From Desulfurispira natronophila (GTDB lineage Bacteria > Chrysiogenota > Chrysiogenetes > Chrysiogenales > Chrysiogenaceae), in the NCBI RefSeq assembly GCF_014203025.1, contig NZ_JACHID010000004.1, positions 62,001 through 126,000 of the forward strand: a stretch of DNA of 64,000 bases, written 5' to 3'. The position numbers and the translations under genes are program-made. The notes beneath the pieces were generated by a model. The model ran no database searches and was not told the origin of the DNA. It saw nothing but the letters and a program-made list of their open reading frames with translations. This document shows, one piece after another, positions 37,012 to 45,693 of the stretch (its first letter is position 1; every line of letters starts with the position of its first letter).

Positions 37012-37298
37012 AAGGCCCTTTCAATGGGAAGCACCAGTGCCTGCAGGTGCTGATAAGCGGTTTTTTGCTCACGGAAGGCACGCAGCTCGTAGAGCAATCC
37101 ATCCAGGTTTTCATCTTCTACCTGTGCCTGGTATACGGTGACATTGCCGGGAAAGATCTGGGATCCAAAGTGTTTGCCCTCGATATCCCGGCTCTCCATC
37201 ATGGGGTAACGTACAAAGTGCAGTTTGCCGTGCTGGTCCAGAATTTCCTCAATATCCTCTGTGTATTCAAAGTGTACCATTATTTGAACAAGCTTCAT
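37008..37298 (-). CDS. Small PII-like protein in RND efflux operon
   Basis: A 96-residue cytoplasmic protein whose pattern ('MKLVQIMVHFEYTEDIEEIL' ... 'LHFVRYPMMESRD' ... 'PGNVTVYQAQVEDENLDGLL') fits a ferredoxin-like PII/DUF3240-type fold, with a conserved 'GKHFGSQIFPGN' loop where PII proteins have their ligand-binding T/B-loops. It overlaps the RND permease gene (4 bp) and tolC (4 bp), so it is made with the pump. Similar small proteins next to heavy-metal and multidrug RND pumps suggest a sensor or modulator of the permease; no ligand can be named. Confidence 0.65.
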   Translation of the reverse strand: MKLVQIMVHFEYTEDIEEILDQHGKLHFVRYPMMESRDIEGKHFGSQIFPGNVTVYQAQVEDENLDGLLYELRAFREQKTAYQHLQALVLPIERAL

Positions 37299-40200
37299 GC
37301 TGTCTCCTCCCCGGTTTCGTTGCGCACAGGTGATTCACCCCGCAGCCACCCCAGAAATTTCTGTTTGAGCTGATCCACCAGGGTGTAAACCACAGGGATA
37401 ATCAGCAGGGTCAGGAAAGTGGACACCGCGAGTCCTCCGGCTACGGCAATGCCTAGTGGGGCACGGGCCTCACCACCGGCTCCAAAAGCCAGGGCAATGG
37501 GCATCATTCCCAGTATTGTGGAAATGGCGGTCATGATAACCGGTCGGAAGCGAACCTTGGCGGCTTCCTGGGCAGCATCCAGCATGTTCATGCCCCGTCC
37601 CATCAGGACGTTGGTGTAGTCCACTAGCAGGATGGCGTTCTTGGCCACCAGTCCCAACAACATTATCAATCCGATAAAGGCGTAGATATTCAGGGTTTCC
37701 CCTGCCACCCACAGTCCGCCAAAAGCTCCTACCGTTGCCAGGGGCAAGGACATCATGATGGTAAACGGATGCAGGAATGACTCAAACTGGGCTGCCAGAA
37801 CCAGATAGATAAAGACGATGGACATTACTACCGCCAGGGTGAGGTAGTAGAAGGACTCCTCAAACACCTGGGACATACCAGCCAGCTCATAGTCGGCGCC
37901 GGGGGGCATATTTACCTCCAGGTAGTCCTCCAGCTTTTCCACCGCCGTACCCAGGGTTACTCCTGGCGGAGTATCAGCAGAGATGGTGGCAGAGCGCATG
38001 CGGTTGAAGCGGTGGATTTCGGCTGGCCCAATGGCCTCGGTGACGGTGACAATGTTGTCGAGGGCGACCAGCTCGCCGCCTGAACCGCGCACATAGAGGC
38101 TTTGAAGTATATCCGGCGTGAGTTCGCCACGGCCCTTGATGTCGGTTATGACGTCGTATCGACGGGCATCGCGCTCAATACTGGATATGGTTGGCGAGCC
38201 GAAGAAGTGACGCAGAGTATTGGAAATATCCGCTACCGATATGCCCAGCTGGGTGGCTTTTTCCCGGTGGATATCAATGCTGAGTTCTGGATTGTTCAGC
38301 TCCAGGTTAGTGCGGACACCTACAAAGAGTTCGGGGCGATCGTTCATCCAGCGAATGACATCCTCCTGCTGCTGGGCCAGGGTTTCGATTTCCGGATGCT
38401 TGATGACTACCTCAATGGGTGAGCCGCCTGCAGCGCCGGCAATACCGATTTCGCTGACAAAGGCTCTGCCCGCAGTCAGTTCGCCAAGTTTTCCTCGCAG
38501 TTGTTGCATGACTTGCTCCTGATGCAGTTCCCGCTGATCCCGATCCACCAGTCGCACAAAGGCCATGCCGCGGTTGGGTTCACCTGGGCCACCTTGCCCC
38601 ATGCCGACAACCAGGAACTGGTGCTGAACTTCTGGCATATCGGCCAGTATTTGCTCTATTTGCTGAGCTAGCTTGTCGGTCTCTCCCAGGGCTGAGCCGC
38701 GGGGAGTCTCAAAGATCACCATAAAATTGGAGCGGTCCTCCATGGGAGCAAATTCCTTGGGCAGAGCAATGACGATTACTACGCCCAGGATAAAGACCAC
38801 GATTCCCGCCAACACCGTCTGACCGCGATGGGCAAAGGCACCCCGAAGGAGAAAGTGGTATCCCCGCTCCAGTAGCTCAAACAGGCGCTCCGTTTTGGTT
38901 ACCACGGGACCAGTATTGCCATTGTGGCGTAGCAGGCGCGAGCAGAGTACCGGCGTCAGAGTCAGAGCCACAAAGGTAGAGGCAAAGACGGTCACGGCCA
39001 CGGTCAGGCCAAATTCCAGGAAGAAGCGGCCAATAATACCCCCCATAAAGGCGACGGGCAGAAAGACCGCCCCCAGGGCCAGGCTGTTGGCAATGGCAGG
39101 GAAGGCCACTTCGGTGGTTCCCACCCGCGCTGCCGGTTTGGCCTCGGCGCCCTTCTCCATGTGTAGATAACAGCGCTCCAGAACGATGATGGCATCGTCA
39201 ATGACAATCCCGATGACCAGGATCATCCCCAGCATACTGAGGGTATTGATACTGAAACCCAGCAGGTTGATAATCGCCAGGCCGATGAGCAGCGAAGTGG
39301 GAATGGCAATGGCGGTGATGATCGTCCCGCGCCAGCTGCGCAAAAAGGCCATGACCACCAGTACCACCAGCCCGGTGGCCATGAGAATGGTTGTGGCCAG
39401 GTCGCGGATACTCTCCTCTACATACTCTGAGGAGTCCATGGCCACGTGGTACTCCAGACCCGGCGGGAAGTCCTGCGCAAGCTCTGTCATGCGTTCATGG
39501 AGCAGTTTGGCCAGCTCTACCGTATTGGCATCAGACTGCTTGACCACCCCCAAGCCGACGGTTGGCTGTCCGGCAAAGCGGGCTAGCTGGCGATCGTTTT
39601 CAATCCCGTCAGCAGCTTCACCCACATCGCCCAGGCGCACCGGGGCATCGTTGCGATAGGCGATCACAATATCATTAAAGGGTTCAGCGCTGTCAAACTG
39701 GCCCTTGACCTGGATGAGAAATTCCCGTTGGGAACCTTCGATGCGGCCTGAGGGGATATCCACGTTATTGGCCTGGATAGAGCGCACCACATCCTGCACG
39801 CTGAGCTGATGGGCTGCCAGACGCTCCGGGTCGAGGGTGATGCGCACGGCGTAGAGGCGCCGCCCCCCCACCTGAATTTGTCCTACACCCCGCAGGGTCT
39901 CAACCTGGGTCTTGATGGTGTTTTCGGCGTAGTCGGTCAGGCGCACCTCATCCCAGCGCTCGTCGCCGGTCAGGGTAAGCCACATGATTGCCTGGGCTCC
40001 CATGTCCAGCTTGCGTACGATGGGCGCTTCCGCTTCATCGGGAAGCATGCGACGGGCACGCTCCACTGCATCGCGCACATCCTGGGTGGCCACGTCAATA
40101 TCCCGCCACAGCTCAAACTCGGCGATGATCATGCCCGTTTGGGAGCGGGAGGAGGATGTCAGCTGCCGCAGCCCTTCGATGGTGTTGATTTCGCCCTCAA

Positions 40201-40396
40201 GGGGGTCGATAATTTCCGACTCTATGATTTCCGGCGCGGCACCAGGCAACACCACATTGACACTGACAATGGGAAAGTCGATATCGGGGTTTTCCTGCAC
40301 CGGCATCTGTATGAGGCCGTAGATGCCAAATATGGCCGCCACAAGAAAAACAACAATGGTCAGAACCGGGCGTCGTATACAGAAATTCCAGATCAC
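37295..40396 (-). CDS. RND-family efflux transporter permease (AcrB/HAE1 type)
   Basis: Inner-membrane proton-driven pump, 1033 residues, the normal AcrB length. The N-terminal helix 'RRPVLTIVVFLVAAIFGIYG' is followed by the porter domain. The central membrane block contains 'VIDDAIIVLERC', equivalent to the Asp407-Asp408 proton relay. The second half repeats the pattern and ends with 'VAKNAILLVDYTN', which carries the relay lysine region. Absence of the metal-RND methionine cluster cannot be judged by eye, so the substrate class (hydrophobic drugs versus metals) is open, but overall it resembles the HAE1 class. Confidence 0.92.
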   Translation of the reverse strand: MIWNFCIRRPVLTIVVFLVAAIFGIYGLIQMPVQENPDIDFPIVSVNVVLPGAAPEIIESEIIDPLEGEINTIEGLRQLTSSSRSQTGMIIAEFELWRDIDVATQDVRDAVERARRMLPDEAEAPIVRKLDMGAQAIMWLTLTGDERWDEVRLTDYAENTIKTQVETLRGVGQIQVGGRRLYAVRITLDPERLAAHQLSVQDVVRSIQANNVDIPSGRIEGSQREFLIQVKGQFDSAEPFNDIVIAYRNDAPVRLGDVGEAADGIENDRQLARFAGQPTVGLGVVKQSDANTVELAKLLHERMTELAQDFPPGLEYHVAMDSSEYVEESIRDLATTILMATGLVVLVVMAFLRSWRGTIITAIAIPTSLLIGLAIINLLGFSINTLSMLGMILVIGIVIDDAIIVLERCYLHMEKGAEAKPAARVGTTEVAFPAIANSLALGAVFLPVAFMGGIIGRFFLEFGLTVAVTVFASTFVALTLTPVLCSRLLRHNGNTGPVVTKTERLFELLERGYHFLLRGAFAHRGQTVLAGIVVFILGVVIVIALPKEFAPMEDRSNFMVIFETPRGSALGETDKLAQQIEQILADMPEVQHQFLVVGMGQGGPGEPNRGMAFVRLVDRDQRELHQEQVMQQLRGKLGELTAGRAFVSEIGIAGAAGGSPIEVVIKHPEIETLAQQQEDVIRWMNDRPELFVGVRTNLELNNPELSIDIHREKATQLGISVADISNTLRHFFGSPTISSIERDARRYDVITDIKGRGELTPDILQSLYVRGSGGELVALDNIVTVTEAIGPAEIHRFNRMRSATISADTPPGVTLGTAVEKLEDYLEVNMPPGADYELAGMSQVFEESFYYLTLAVVMSIVFIYLVLAAQFESFLHPFTIMMSLPLATVGAFGGLWVAGETLNIYAFIGLIMLLGLVAKNAILLVDYTNVLMGRGMNMLDAAQEAAKVRFRPVIMTAISTILGMMPIALAFGAGGEARAPLGIAVAGGLAVSTFLTLLIIPVVYTLVDQLKQKFLGWLRGESPVRNETGEETA

Positions 40397-40447
40397 AGTT
40401 CACACTCTCTTTTACTCAGGCTGCACATTGCTCGCCTCTGCTGAGGC

Positions 40448-41575
40448 TCAGGATTCTTCATCAACATTGCGCACCTGGTTGCCATCTTCCAGGCGCATGT
40501 GACCAAGGCGGACAATGGTCTGTCCTGGCTCAAGGCCCTCCAGGATTTCTACCAGATCACCCTGGCGCATGCCGGTACTCACCTCTTGCCGCTGGGCGGT
40601 GCTGTCCTCATCCACGACAAAAATACTGTAGCCCTGTCGTGTTGCTACCAGAGCTTCCTGGGGGACGACCATGCGATCCCGGTGCGAACTCACGGTCACC
40701 TGGGCTGTGGCAAAGGCACCGGGCTTGAGACGTCCCTCTTCGTTATCAAGCTCCGCCTTGACAAGAAAGGTGCGGCTGGCCTGGCTGACGGCCGGGCTGA
40801 CATAGGTCACCTCGCCGGCAAAGTATTCCCCGGGATAGGCGGTCACCGTTACCTGCACCTGTTGCCCCTCCTGCACCTGTCCCATGTGTCGCTCGGGGAC
40901 TGAGAAAGTGATGTCGATGGGGTCGAGCTTGTAGATGGTCACCAGCGAATCGGCGGTACTGACAAATGTTCCGGTGTCCACCTGGCGATGGGCAACAATT
41001 CCGGTGAAGGGAGCGACGATGGTGGTATCATTGAGCTGGGCGAGCGTAACGGCTGTTTCCGCTTCCATGCGCTCCAGTTCTGCCGTGGCACGCTCATAAG
41101 CTGTGCGGGCCCGGTCCAGCTCGTCTTGGGAAGCGACTCCTCGCTCTCGTAGCTGTTGCTGTCGCTCAAAGTTCTGACGGGCATCCTGCAGGGCAGCACG
41201 GGTCGCGCGCACACCGGCCTGACGGGCATCGTATTGCAGGCGCAGCTTTTCATCATCAATCTTAAAGAGCACATCACCGGCCTCAACCAGGCTGCCCTCG
41301 CGGAAATGACGGGACTCAATACGTCCGGCTACTTCCGGGCGTAAGGTAACTTCGGAGCGTGCCTGCAGCGTCCCGAGACCCCGGATAGTTCGCTCCATGT
41401 CCATGGTTTGCACGGTGTCAAGTTCCACTGGTATCGGCTGGCGATGTGATTGCTGCGCTGTATCGGCAGCTTCATCGGTAGTGCGCTGCAGAAAAACTAC
41501 CAGCAGTGCTATTGTGATGACGACAATTATCGTACCCGCCAAAAGACGGCCTCGATTTTTTTTCGGTTGAGACAT
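40448..41575 (-). CDS. RND efflux periplasmic adaptor (membrane fusion protein)
   Basis: Periplasmic adaptor, 375 residues, linking the RND pump to TolC. An N-terminal membrane anchor (about 10-29) is followed by a lipoyl half ('VTLRPEVAGRIESRHFREGS'), an alpha-hairpin (about 110-170, 'LQDARQNFERQQQLRERGVA'), the second lipoyl half ('IVAPFTGIVAHRQVDTG'), a beta-barrel and a membrane-proximal domain. No lipobox cysteine is seen, so it is anchored by the helix. Its start lies at the tetR stop and it precedes the permease gene by 51 bp. Confidence 0.9.
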   Translation of the reverse strand: MSQPKKNRGRLLAGTIIVVITIALLVVFLQRTTDEAADTAQQSHRQPIPVELDTVQTMDMERTIRGLGTLQARSEVTLRPEVAGRIESRHFREGSLVEAGDVLFKIDDEKLRLQYDARQAGVRATRAALQDARQNFERQQQLRERGVASQDELDRARTAYERATAELERMEAETAVTLAQLNDTTIVAPFTGIVAHRQVDTGTFVSTADSLVTIYKLDPIDITFSVPERHMGQVQEGQQVQVTVTAYPGEYFAGEVTYVSPAVSQASRTFLVKAELDNEEGRLKPGAFATAQVTVSSHRDRMVVPQEALVATRQGYSIFVVDEDSTAQRQEVSTGMRQGDLVEILEGLEPGQTIVRLGHMRLEDGNQVRNVDEES

Positions 41576-42216
41576 TACTGCACACTCCTGCCACTCTGGG
41601 ATTGGTCCTGCACAAACAGGCCGTAAAAAAGAATATCAATGGCCTCATCAGCTAATTCTGTCAGTGAACGCTGACTGAGGGAAAAACAGTTGGTAAAGAG
41701 GGTGCCGTAAAGAAAGTTGGTCATGTAATCCACTACCTGCATCATGGGCAGGGGGCGCATGCGACCCTCGGCAACCAACTGGTCGATCACATCCTGCGCA
41801 TTTTCCATGCGAGCCTGTCGGTACGATAAAAATGTTGGTTCGGGGCGATCCTTGAACTCGGCCCGCTCCTGAATAAGAAGCTCGGCATACTCCGGATATT
41901 CGTCAAAAAAAGCAAAGAAAGCTCGAATAAACTCTTCGGTGCGTTGCACCAGATCGCTACAGTGCTCCTGTGCTTGGTCCAGGCGCTCATTTAATTGGCG
42001 CATTCCAAGGTCAACGCAAGAGAGAAAAAGCTCTTCTTTGGTGGTGAAGTACCGATAGATGGTACCTTTGCCAATGCTCAGGGCATCTACCACCATCTGC
42101 ACGTCAGTTTGGCGGTAGCCGTGGTGGGCAAATATAGGAACCGCGGCCTCCAAAATTTCATCGCGACGGCGGGCAGCAAGCTCCTCGTCACGGTGACGAG
42201 GTGTTTTTTTGCTCAT
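41575..42216 (-). CDS. TetR-family transcriptional regulator of the RND operon
   Basis: DNA-binding repressor, 213 residues. Residues about 17-63 form the TetR helix-turn-helix ('ILEAAVPIFAHHGYRQTDVQ', 'ALSIGKGTIYRYFTTKEELF'). The C-terminal ligand-binding domain is helical. It is the first gene of the adaptor-permease-PII-tolC operon and probably represses itself and the pump through the inverted repeats at 42241-42302. AcrR-like mode of action is inferred. Confidence 0.88.
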   Translation of the reverse strand: MSKKTPRHRDEELAARRRDEILEAAVPIFAHHGYRQTDVQMVVDALSIGKGTIYRYFTTKEELFLSCVDLGMRQLNERLDQAQEHCSDLVQRTEEFIRAFFAFFDEYPEYAELLIQERAEFKDRPEPTFLSYRQARMENAQDVIDQLVAEGRMRPLPMMQVVDYMTNFLYGTLFTNCFSLSQRSLTELADEAIDILFYGLFVQDQSQSGRSVQ

Positions 42217-42240
42217 GGGGCAAGACTCCAGTGTTGTTTT

Positions 42241-42258
42241 TGACGGACCAGTCAGTCA
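42241..42258. promoter_or_regulatory. Candidate TetR operator 1
   Basis: TGACGGACCAGTCAGTCA is an 18-bp imperfect palindrome (half-site TGACNGAC), the size and base composition typical of TetR-family operators. It lies 24 bp upstream of the tetR start codon, downstream of the -10 box. Confidence 0.5.
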
Positions 42259-42274
42259 GCGGCTGATCAATGAG

Positions 42275-42303
42275 GCTATATATGAAACTGACTGGCGAGT
42301 CAA
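42275..42303 (-). promoter_or_regulatory. Predicted promoter of tetR-RND operon
   Basis: On the minus strand, TTGACT (42298-42303), 17 bases, TATAGC (42275-42280). The -35 box and spacer carry the upstream TetR-type operator candidate, so binding there would block RNA polymerase. Confidence 0.6.
42289..42302. promoter_or_regulatory. Candidate TetR operator 2
   Basis: TGACTGGCGAGTCA is a 14-bp near-perfect palindrome sharing the TGACT half-site with the operator candidate at 42241-42258. It overlaps the -35 box of the operon promoter. Confidence 0.5.
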
Positions 42304-42411
42304 GAAAAATTGTGAACTATTCGCGGCCGGACAGGATTTTTTATTGCGGTAGCCCTGGCATGAGTTATGCAACCAAAAGCTGCTGCATGGCCTAATTGCA
42401 GAAGTAATTGT

Positions 42412-42855
42412 TTAGCGGGAGCGAAGATCCCTGGCCACCAGTCGGCTGAAGATTTCTGCCAGGTCGCCGTCAAGGCGAGCGGCCTGCTCATGGCACCATT
42501 GTTCCTCTTCAGGCAGCAGTTCCCGTTGCTTGGGTGGTGGCGGAGGGGCTTCGGGGAAGGTGTGGCGATTGGAGTAGGAAAAAGTGATGTCGTGGTAGGT
42601 GCCCAGTCCCAGTTCTTTAATGGAGCGCAGAATTTTAGGCTTCAGCAGGGAGAGGGGAAAGAGAAAACGGTGTTCATTGGTGACCACGTGAATACGATCG
42701 GCCTGCACCCGCGTAACGCGGGTGCAGCGTGCCATGGATTCCCCGACGATCTCCTCCCAGCGGGCAGCTACCTGGTATTGGCCTAGCTCCTCATCTAACT
42801 GGTACTGGTGCAGCAGTGACTGCAGCACCGTATTGACACGCTTGGGGGAGTTCAT
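42412..42855 (-). CDS. DUF721 (DciA-like) domain protein
   Basis: A 147-residue protein. The N-terminal 95 residues match the DUF721 pattern: 'VNTVLQSLLHQYQLDEELGQ', then 'ARWEEIVGESMARCTRVTRV', then 'RIHVVTNEHRFLFPLSLLKP'. A proline-rich linker (PPPPPKQ, about residue 105) and a helical tail follow. Some DUF721 proteins (DciA) act as helicase operators at replication initiation; whether this one does is unknown. It stands alone, upstream of the tetR operon on the same strand. Confidence 0.7.
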   Translation of the reverse strand: MNSPKRVNTVLQSLLHQYQLDEELGQYQVAARWEEIVGESMARCTRVTRVQADRIHVVTNEHRFLFPLSLLKPKILRSIKELGLGTYHDITFSYSNRHTFPEAPPPPPKQRELLPEEEQWCHEQAARLDGDLAEIFSRLVARDLRSR

Positions 42856-43169
42856 TTGCGGGCCTTTCCTTGTGTCTGTGACATCAATACTCCCGAGCCA
42901 CCGCTTCGTTAGACACCCACCCCGTCGTATGCGTCCCCCCTCCAGTAGAGGGGAATGGGCAGAGGCAGAGGTGGGAGGGCAGACTTCTGGTGGATGCGCT
43001 AACGCTTATCCACCCTACAGCAGCTTACTGAAATACTCTCTATCGACAGGCAAGTGCCCTTCCTCAGGTGCAATGCGTTTGAAGAGCAAAGAACGAGGCG
43101 TACATGGAGTGCGCTGCGGTGACGAGCGACAGTGAGCAACACCGCAGATGAGGGTTTTTCAGCAGCCTG
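42856..43169. repeat. Intergenic mosaic of short repeats and hairpins
   Basis: No gene is seen in these 314 bp. They hold, in order: a small hairpin CCCCTC-cagta-GAGGGG (42937-42953); a larger hairpin with GGTGGAT/ATCCACC and GCG/CGC arms (42989-43014); repeat copy B (43024-43056); and a block ending in 'ttttcagcagcctgctag' (to about 43172), whose AGCAG/CTGCT core is self-complementary. Sequences of this style occur as dispersed intergenic repeats in many genomes; copy number here cannot be judged from one window. Confidence 0.45.
43024..43056. repeat. 33-nt intergenic repeat, copy B
   Basis: Near-identical to 34395-34426, in the same orientation, with one extra G before 'acaggcaagtg'. It lies inside the repeat-rich gap between the DUF721 and FmdB genes. 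Confidence 0.6.
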
Positions 43170-43433
43170 CTAGGACGAAGCAGCGGCGCACTGCCCTGCA
43201 GCAGGACAGCCGCCGGCGGAGGCGCAGGCGGCGGGCTCTGGTTTTGCCTGGGACTTGGAGCTATAGCCGTCACTGTACCAGCCACCTCCCTTGAGAGCAA
43301 AGGAACTGAGGCTGATCATGCGTTGTGCTTCGCCTTCGCATTCGGGGCAGGGTGCTGTCTTGGGGGCATCCATTTTTTGCATCTTTTCAAACTGATCACC
43401 GCAGGAACTGCACTGGTACTCATAGATTGGCAT
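43170..43433 (-). CDS. FmdB-family zinc-ribbon protein
   Basis: An 87-residue protein beginning '[19 protein letters not shown]', the hallmark of the FmdB/CxxC_CxxC_SSSS family, with the second knuckle '[11 protein letters not shown]'. The tail is rich in Ser, Ala, Gly and Cys ('[17 protein letters not shown]'), as is usual for the family. AGGAG precedes the ATG. Family members are small putative regulators; the precise role is unknown. It is monocistronic and divergent from the deacetylase gene. Confidence 0.88.
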   Translation of the reverse strand: MPIYEYQCSSCGDQFEKMQKMDAPKTAPCPECEGEAQRMISLSSFALKGGGWYSDGYSSKSQAKPEPAACASAGGCPAAGQCAAASS

Positions 43434-43543
43434 AATACGGCTCCTTGTTGTATAGTACAGATGTTGTTGTGTAATTTCGGCCAGAATTATAGGCCGGTTC
43501 GCTAAAAAAGCAAGTGGTTTTATACAAGGTTTTTAGGTGATTT

Positions 43544-44635
43544 ATGCCAATGTATGTTTTTTGTCGTTCACTGGTCCTGAGCTTGGTTGTGGCGGCACTG
43601 GTATGGGTTGTTCCCGTGCAGGCCCAGAACTCATCCTGTGTTGTGTTGGTTTACCACCACTTCAGTACCGAAACACCTGCTTCCACCAGTGTCTCTGAGG
43701 ATCTTTTTGAGCAGCACCTACGTTACCTTAAGGATAACGACTTCAATGTTATCTTCATGAGCGAAGCCATGGAGTATTATAAACAGCAAAAGCCTTTTCC
43801 CGACAAGTGTGTTGTGTTGACAGCTGACGATGCTTACCACACGGTCTACACTGGCGCTATAGGCTTGTTGGAGAAGTACAATTTGCCGATGACACTCTTT
43901 GTTACCACCGAAGGTGTGGAGCGTGGGTATGGTGCTTATATGACCTGGGAGCAGATGCGGGAGATCAAGGATACAGGCCTTATTGAGTACGGCAACCACT
44001 CCCACACTCATGAGCACTATGTATTGCGCAAGGACGGCGAAGATGGCGATGAATACCGCCAGCGGCTCTACGACGATTTTACCCGGGCACGGGATATCAT
44101 TGAGCGGGAGCTGGGTGGTGATAACCGCCTCTTTGCCTACCCTTACGGGGAGTATAATGAGACGATTATGGATATTTTGGAAGAGCTTGGTTACTACGGA
44201 ATTGCCCAGCACTCCGGTGCTATGAGCCTGCGCAGCCATCCCATGGTTATCACCCGCTTCCCCATGGCGGCACGCTTTGCTGAAATGGGCGAGTTTCGAC
44301 TCAAGGTCAACAGCCGCGCCTTGCCGGTGCTCAGTGCCGAGCCCTCCGACCCTATTTTGCGGGACTATGACAATCCCTATGAGTTGACTATGGAGCTTGA
44401 GCGGGGCAGCTTTCGTGAAGGTGAGTTGGCCTGCTACATGAGTTTTCAGGGCCAGGTGCCGGTGGAGTGGCTGGAGCGCAGTGATGAGGTGGGCAAAGTG
44501 CGGGTAACCACCAATCGTCCGCCGGGCCTGGGGCGCACACGTATTAACTGTACGGCACCGGCTCGTCAGGGTGGGTACTTCTACTGGTATAGCCATCCGA
44601 TTTTTAATCTGAGCGATCCCCGGGCGCTGGACTAA
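43544..44635 (+). CDS. Exported polysaccharide deacetylase family protein
   Basis: A 363-residue protein with a signal peptide (about 1-28, ends PVQAQ). The NodB-type deacetylase domain shows 'CVVLVYHHFSTE' (motif near the start), 'KCVVLTADDAYHTVY' (the first catalytic Asp pair; family consensus TFDD), 'GNHSHTHEHY' (metal-binding His motif H-S/T-H) and 'LFAYPYGEYNE' (motif 3). A C-terminal beta-rich domain of about 110 residues follows and resembles PgaB-type accessory regions. It probably removes acetyl groups from an N-acetylhexosamine polymer in the periplasm. Confidence 0.83.
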   Translation: MPMYVFCRSLVLSLVVAALVWVVPVQAQNSSCVVLVYHHFSTETPASTSVSEDLFEQHLRYLKDNDFNVIFMSEAMEYYKQQKPFPDKCVVLTADDAYHTVYTGAIGLLEKYNLPMTLFVTTEGVERGYGAYMTWEQMREIKDTGLIEYGNHSHTHEHYVLRKDGEDGDEYRQRLYDDFTRARDIIERELGGDNRLFAYPYGEYNETIMDILEELGYYGIAQHSGAMSLRSHPMVITRFPMAARFAEMGEFRLKVNSRALPVLSAEPSDPILRDYDNPYELTMELERGSFREGELACYMSFQGQVPVEWLERSDEVGKVRVTTNRPPGLGRTRINCTAPARQGGYFYWYSHPIFNLSDPRALD

Positions 44636-44658
44636 ATGGCAATTTGTGATTGCCATTT
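44634..44658 (+). terminator. Possible terminator hairpin after deacetylase gene
   Basis: A perfect 10-bp stem AAATGGCAAT / ATTGCCATTT with a 5-base loop starts at the deacetylase stop codon. There is no T-tract after it, so it may be a weak or factor-dependent terminator or an mRNA 3' stabiliser. Confidence 0.4.
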
Positions 44659-44750
44659 AGGGGTACCTTCAATAAGATGCTCTGGTCTTGTTTTGCCGGT
44701 AAGGCAAGTTTTGTGACTATACGCACTGTTGTGGCGGATTGAGGTAATTC

Positions 44751-45518
44751 ATGCTGGAAGACAAGGTGGTGCTGGTGGCGGAGGACTCCTCCACGATGCG
44801 CCGTATTATAGTCAGCATCATTCGTGACCATTTGGGTTGCCAAAATATACTGGAAGCAGCCAATGGTCGAGAAGCCCTGGCACTGATCTACAGTAATCCG
44901 GTGGATTGGGTGTTTTGTGATTGGGAAATGCCTGACATGACGGGTCACGAGCTGCTGCGCGAGGTGCGGGGAACTCCCAGTATGGTAGATATCCCTTTCA
45001 TTATGATCACTACCCGCAAGGATAAGGAATCTATTGTCGCTGCCATTCAGAGTGGCGCTTCTTCCTATATTGTCAAGCCATTTACGCCTCGCATTATCAC
45101 GGAAAAAGTGGAAGCCCTTCTTGACAATCAGGAGAGGCGACGAGCTGACCGCGTTGCCGCCAGTGGTACTATGGCGGTGCAGCTGACCCTTAAGGACGGC
45201 ACTGAGTTTGCTGCCACTCTTATGGACCTCTCCGTTGTGGGCTGCCAGGTGCAGGTATCCCGTGAGTTCAGTAGTCAGTGTTCCATTTATGATCGTATGT
45301 CCATTAACCTGGAAGATACCCTGAACTACCCAGAGGGCTTTATTGAAACAAAAGGTGTGCTTATGCGCATGCAGGCCTATCACAACCTGCTGTTGCGTCA
45401 TGATCAGGTTCGGGCTGCATTTCAGTTTCTCCCCATGGAACCGGAGCAGCGCAAGCAGGTGATTGCGCTGGTGGAGGCTTTGGAGAAAGCCAAGTGTCAG
45501 CGTAACGGGAGTAGCTAA
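44751..45518 (+). CDS. Response regulator with PilZ (c-di-GMP binding) output domain
   Basis: A 255-residue cytoplasmic protein. The receiver (about 5-125) has phospho-acceptor Asp57 in 'VFCDWEMPDMTG' and Lys109 in 'SYIVKPF'. The PilZ domain (about 128-245) starts with the RXXXR-type 'RRRADR' and has 'DLSVVGCQV', matching the (D/N)XSXXG motif that contacts c-di-GMP. It would link phosphorylation to a c-di-GMP-dependent output such as motility or envelope behaviour. No kinase gene is adjacent. It stands alone between the deacetylase and fructokinase genes. Confidence 0.85.
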   Translation: MLEDKVVLVAEDSSTMRRIIVSIIRDHLGCQNILEAANGREALALIYSNPVDWVFCDWEMPDMTGHELLREVRGTPSMVDIPFIMITTRKDKESIVAAIQSGASSYIVKPFTPRIITEKVEALLDNQERRRADRVAASGTMAVQLTLKDGTEFAATLMDLSVVGCQVQVSREFSSQCSIYDRMSINLEDTLNYPEGFIETKGVLMRMQAYHNLLLRHDQVRAAFQFLPMEPEQRKQVIALVEALEKAKCQRNGSS

Positions 45519-45693
45519 CCCCCAAAACCTCAGCCCAGAATCAGCACAAATCCTTCACTCACCCTCCCACTTTCCAATGGAAATATGCTACTATTGGTCG
45601 CAAGAGGTAAATGCTGCGACAGAAGAGCGATGTCCATCGCGAGAGCTTCTGGCGCATATCGTTCACTGATGCGCTTTTCCTCAGGAGGGCGGC

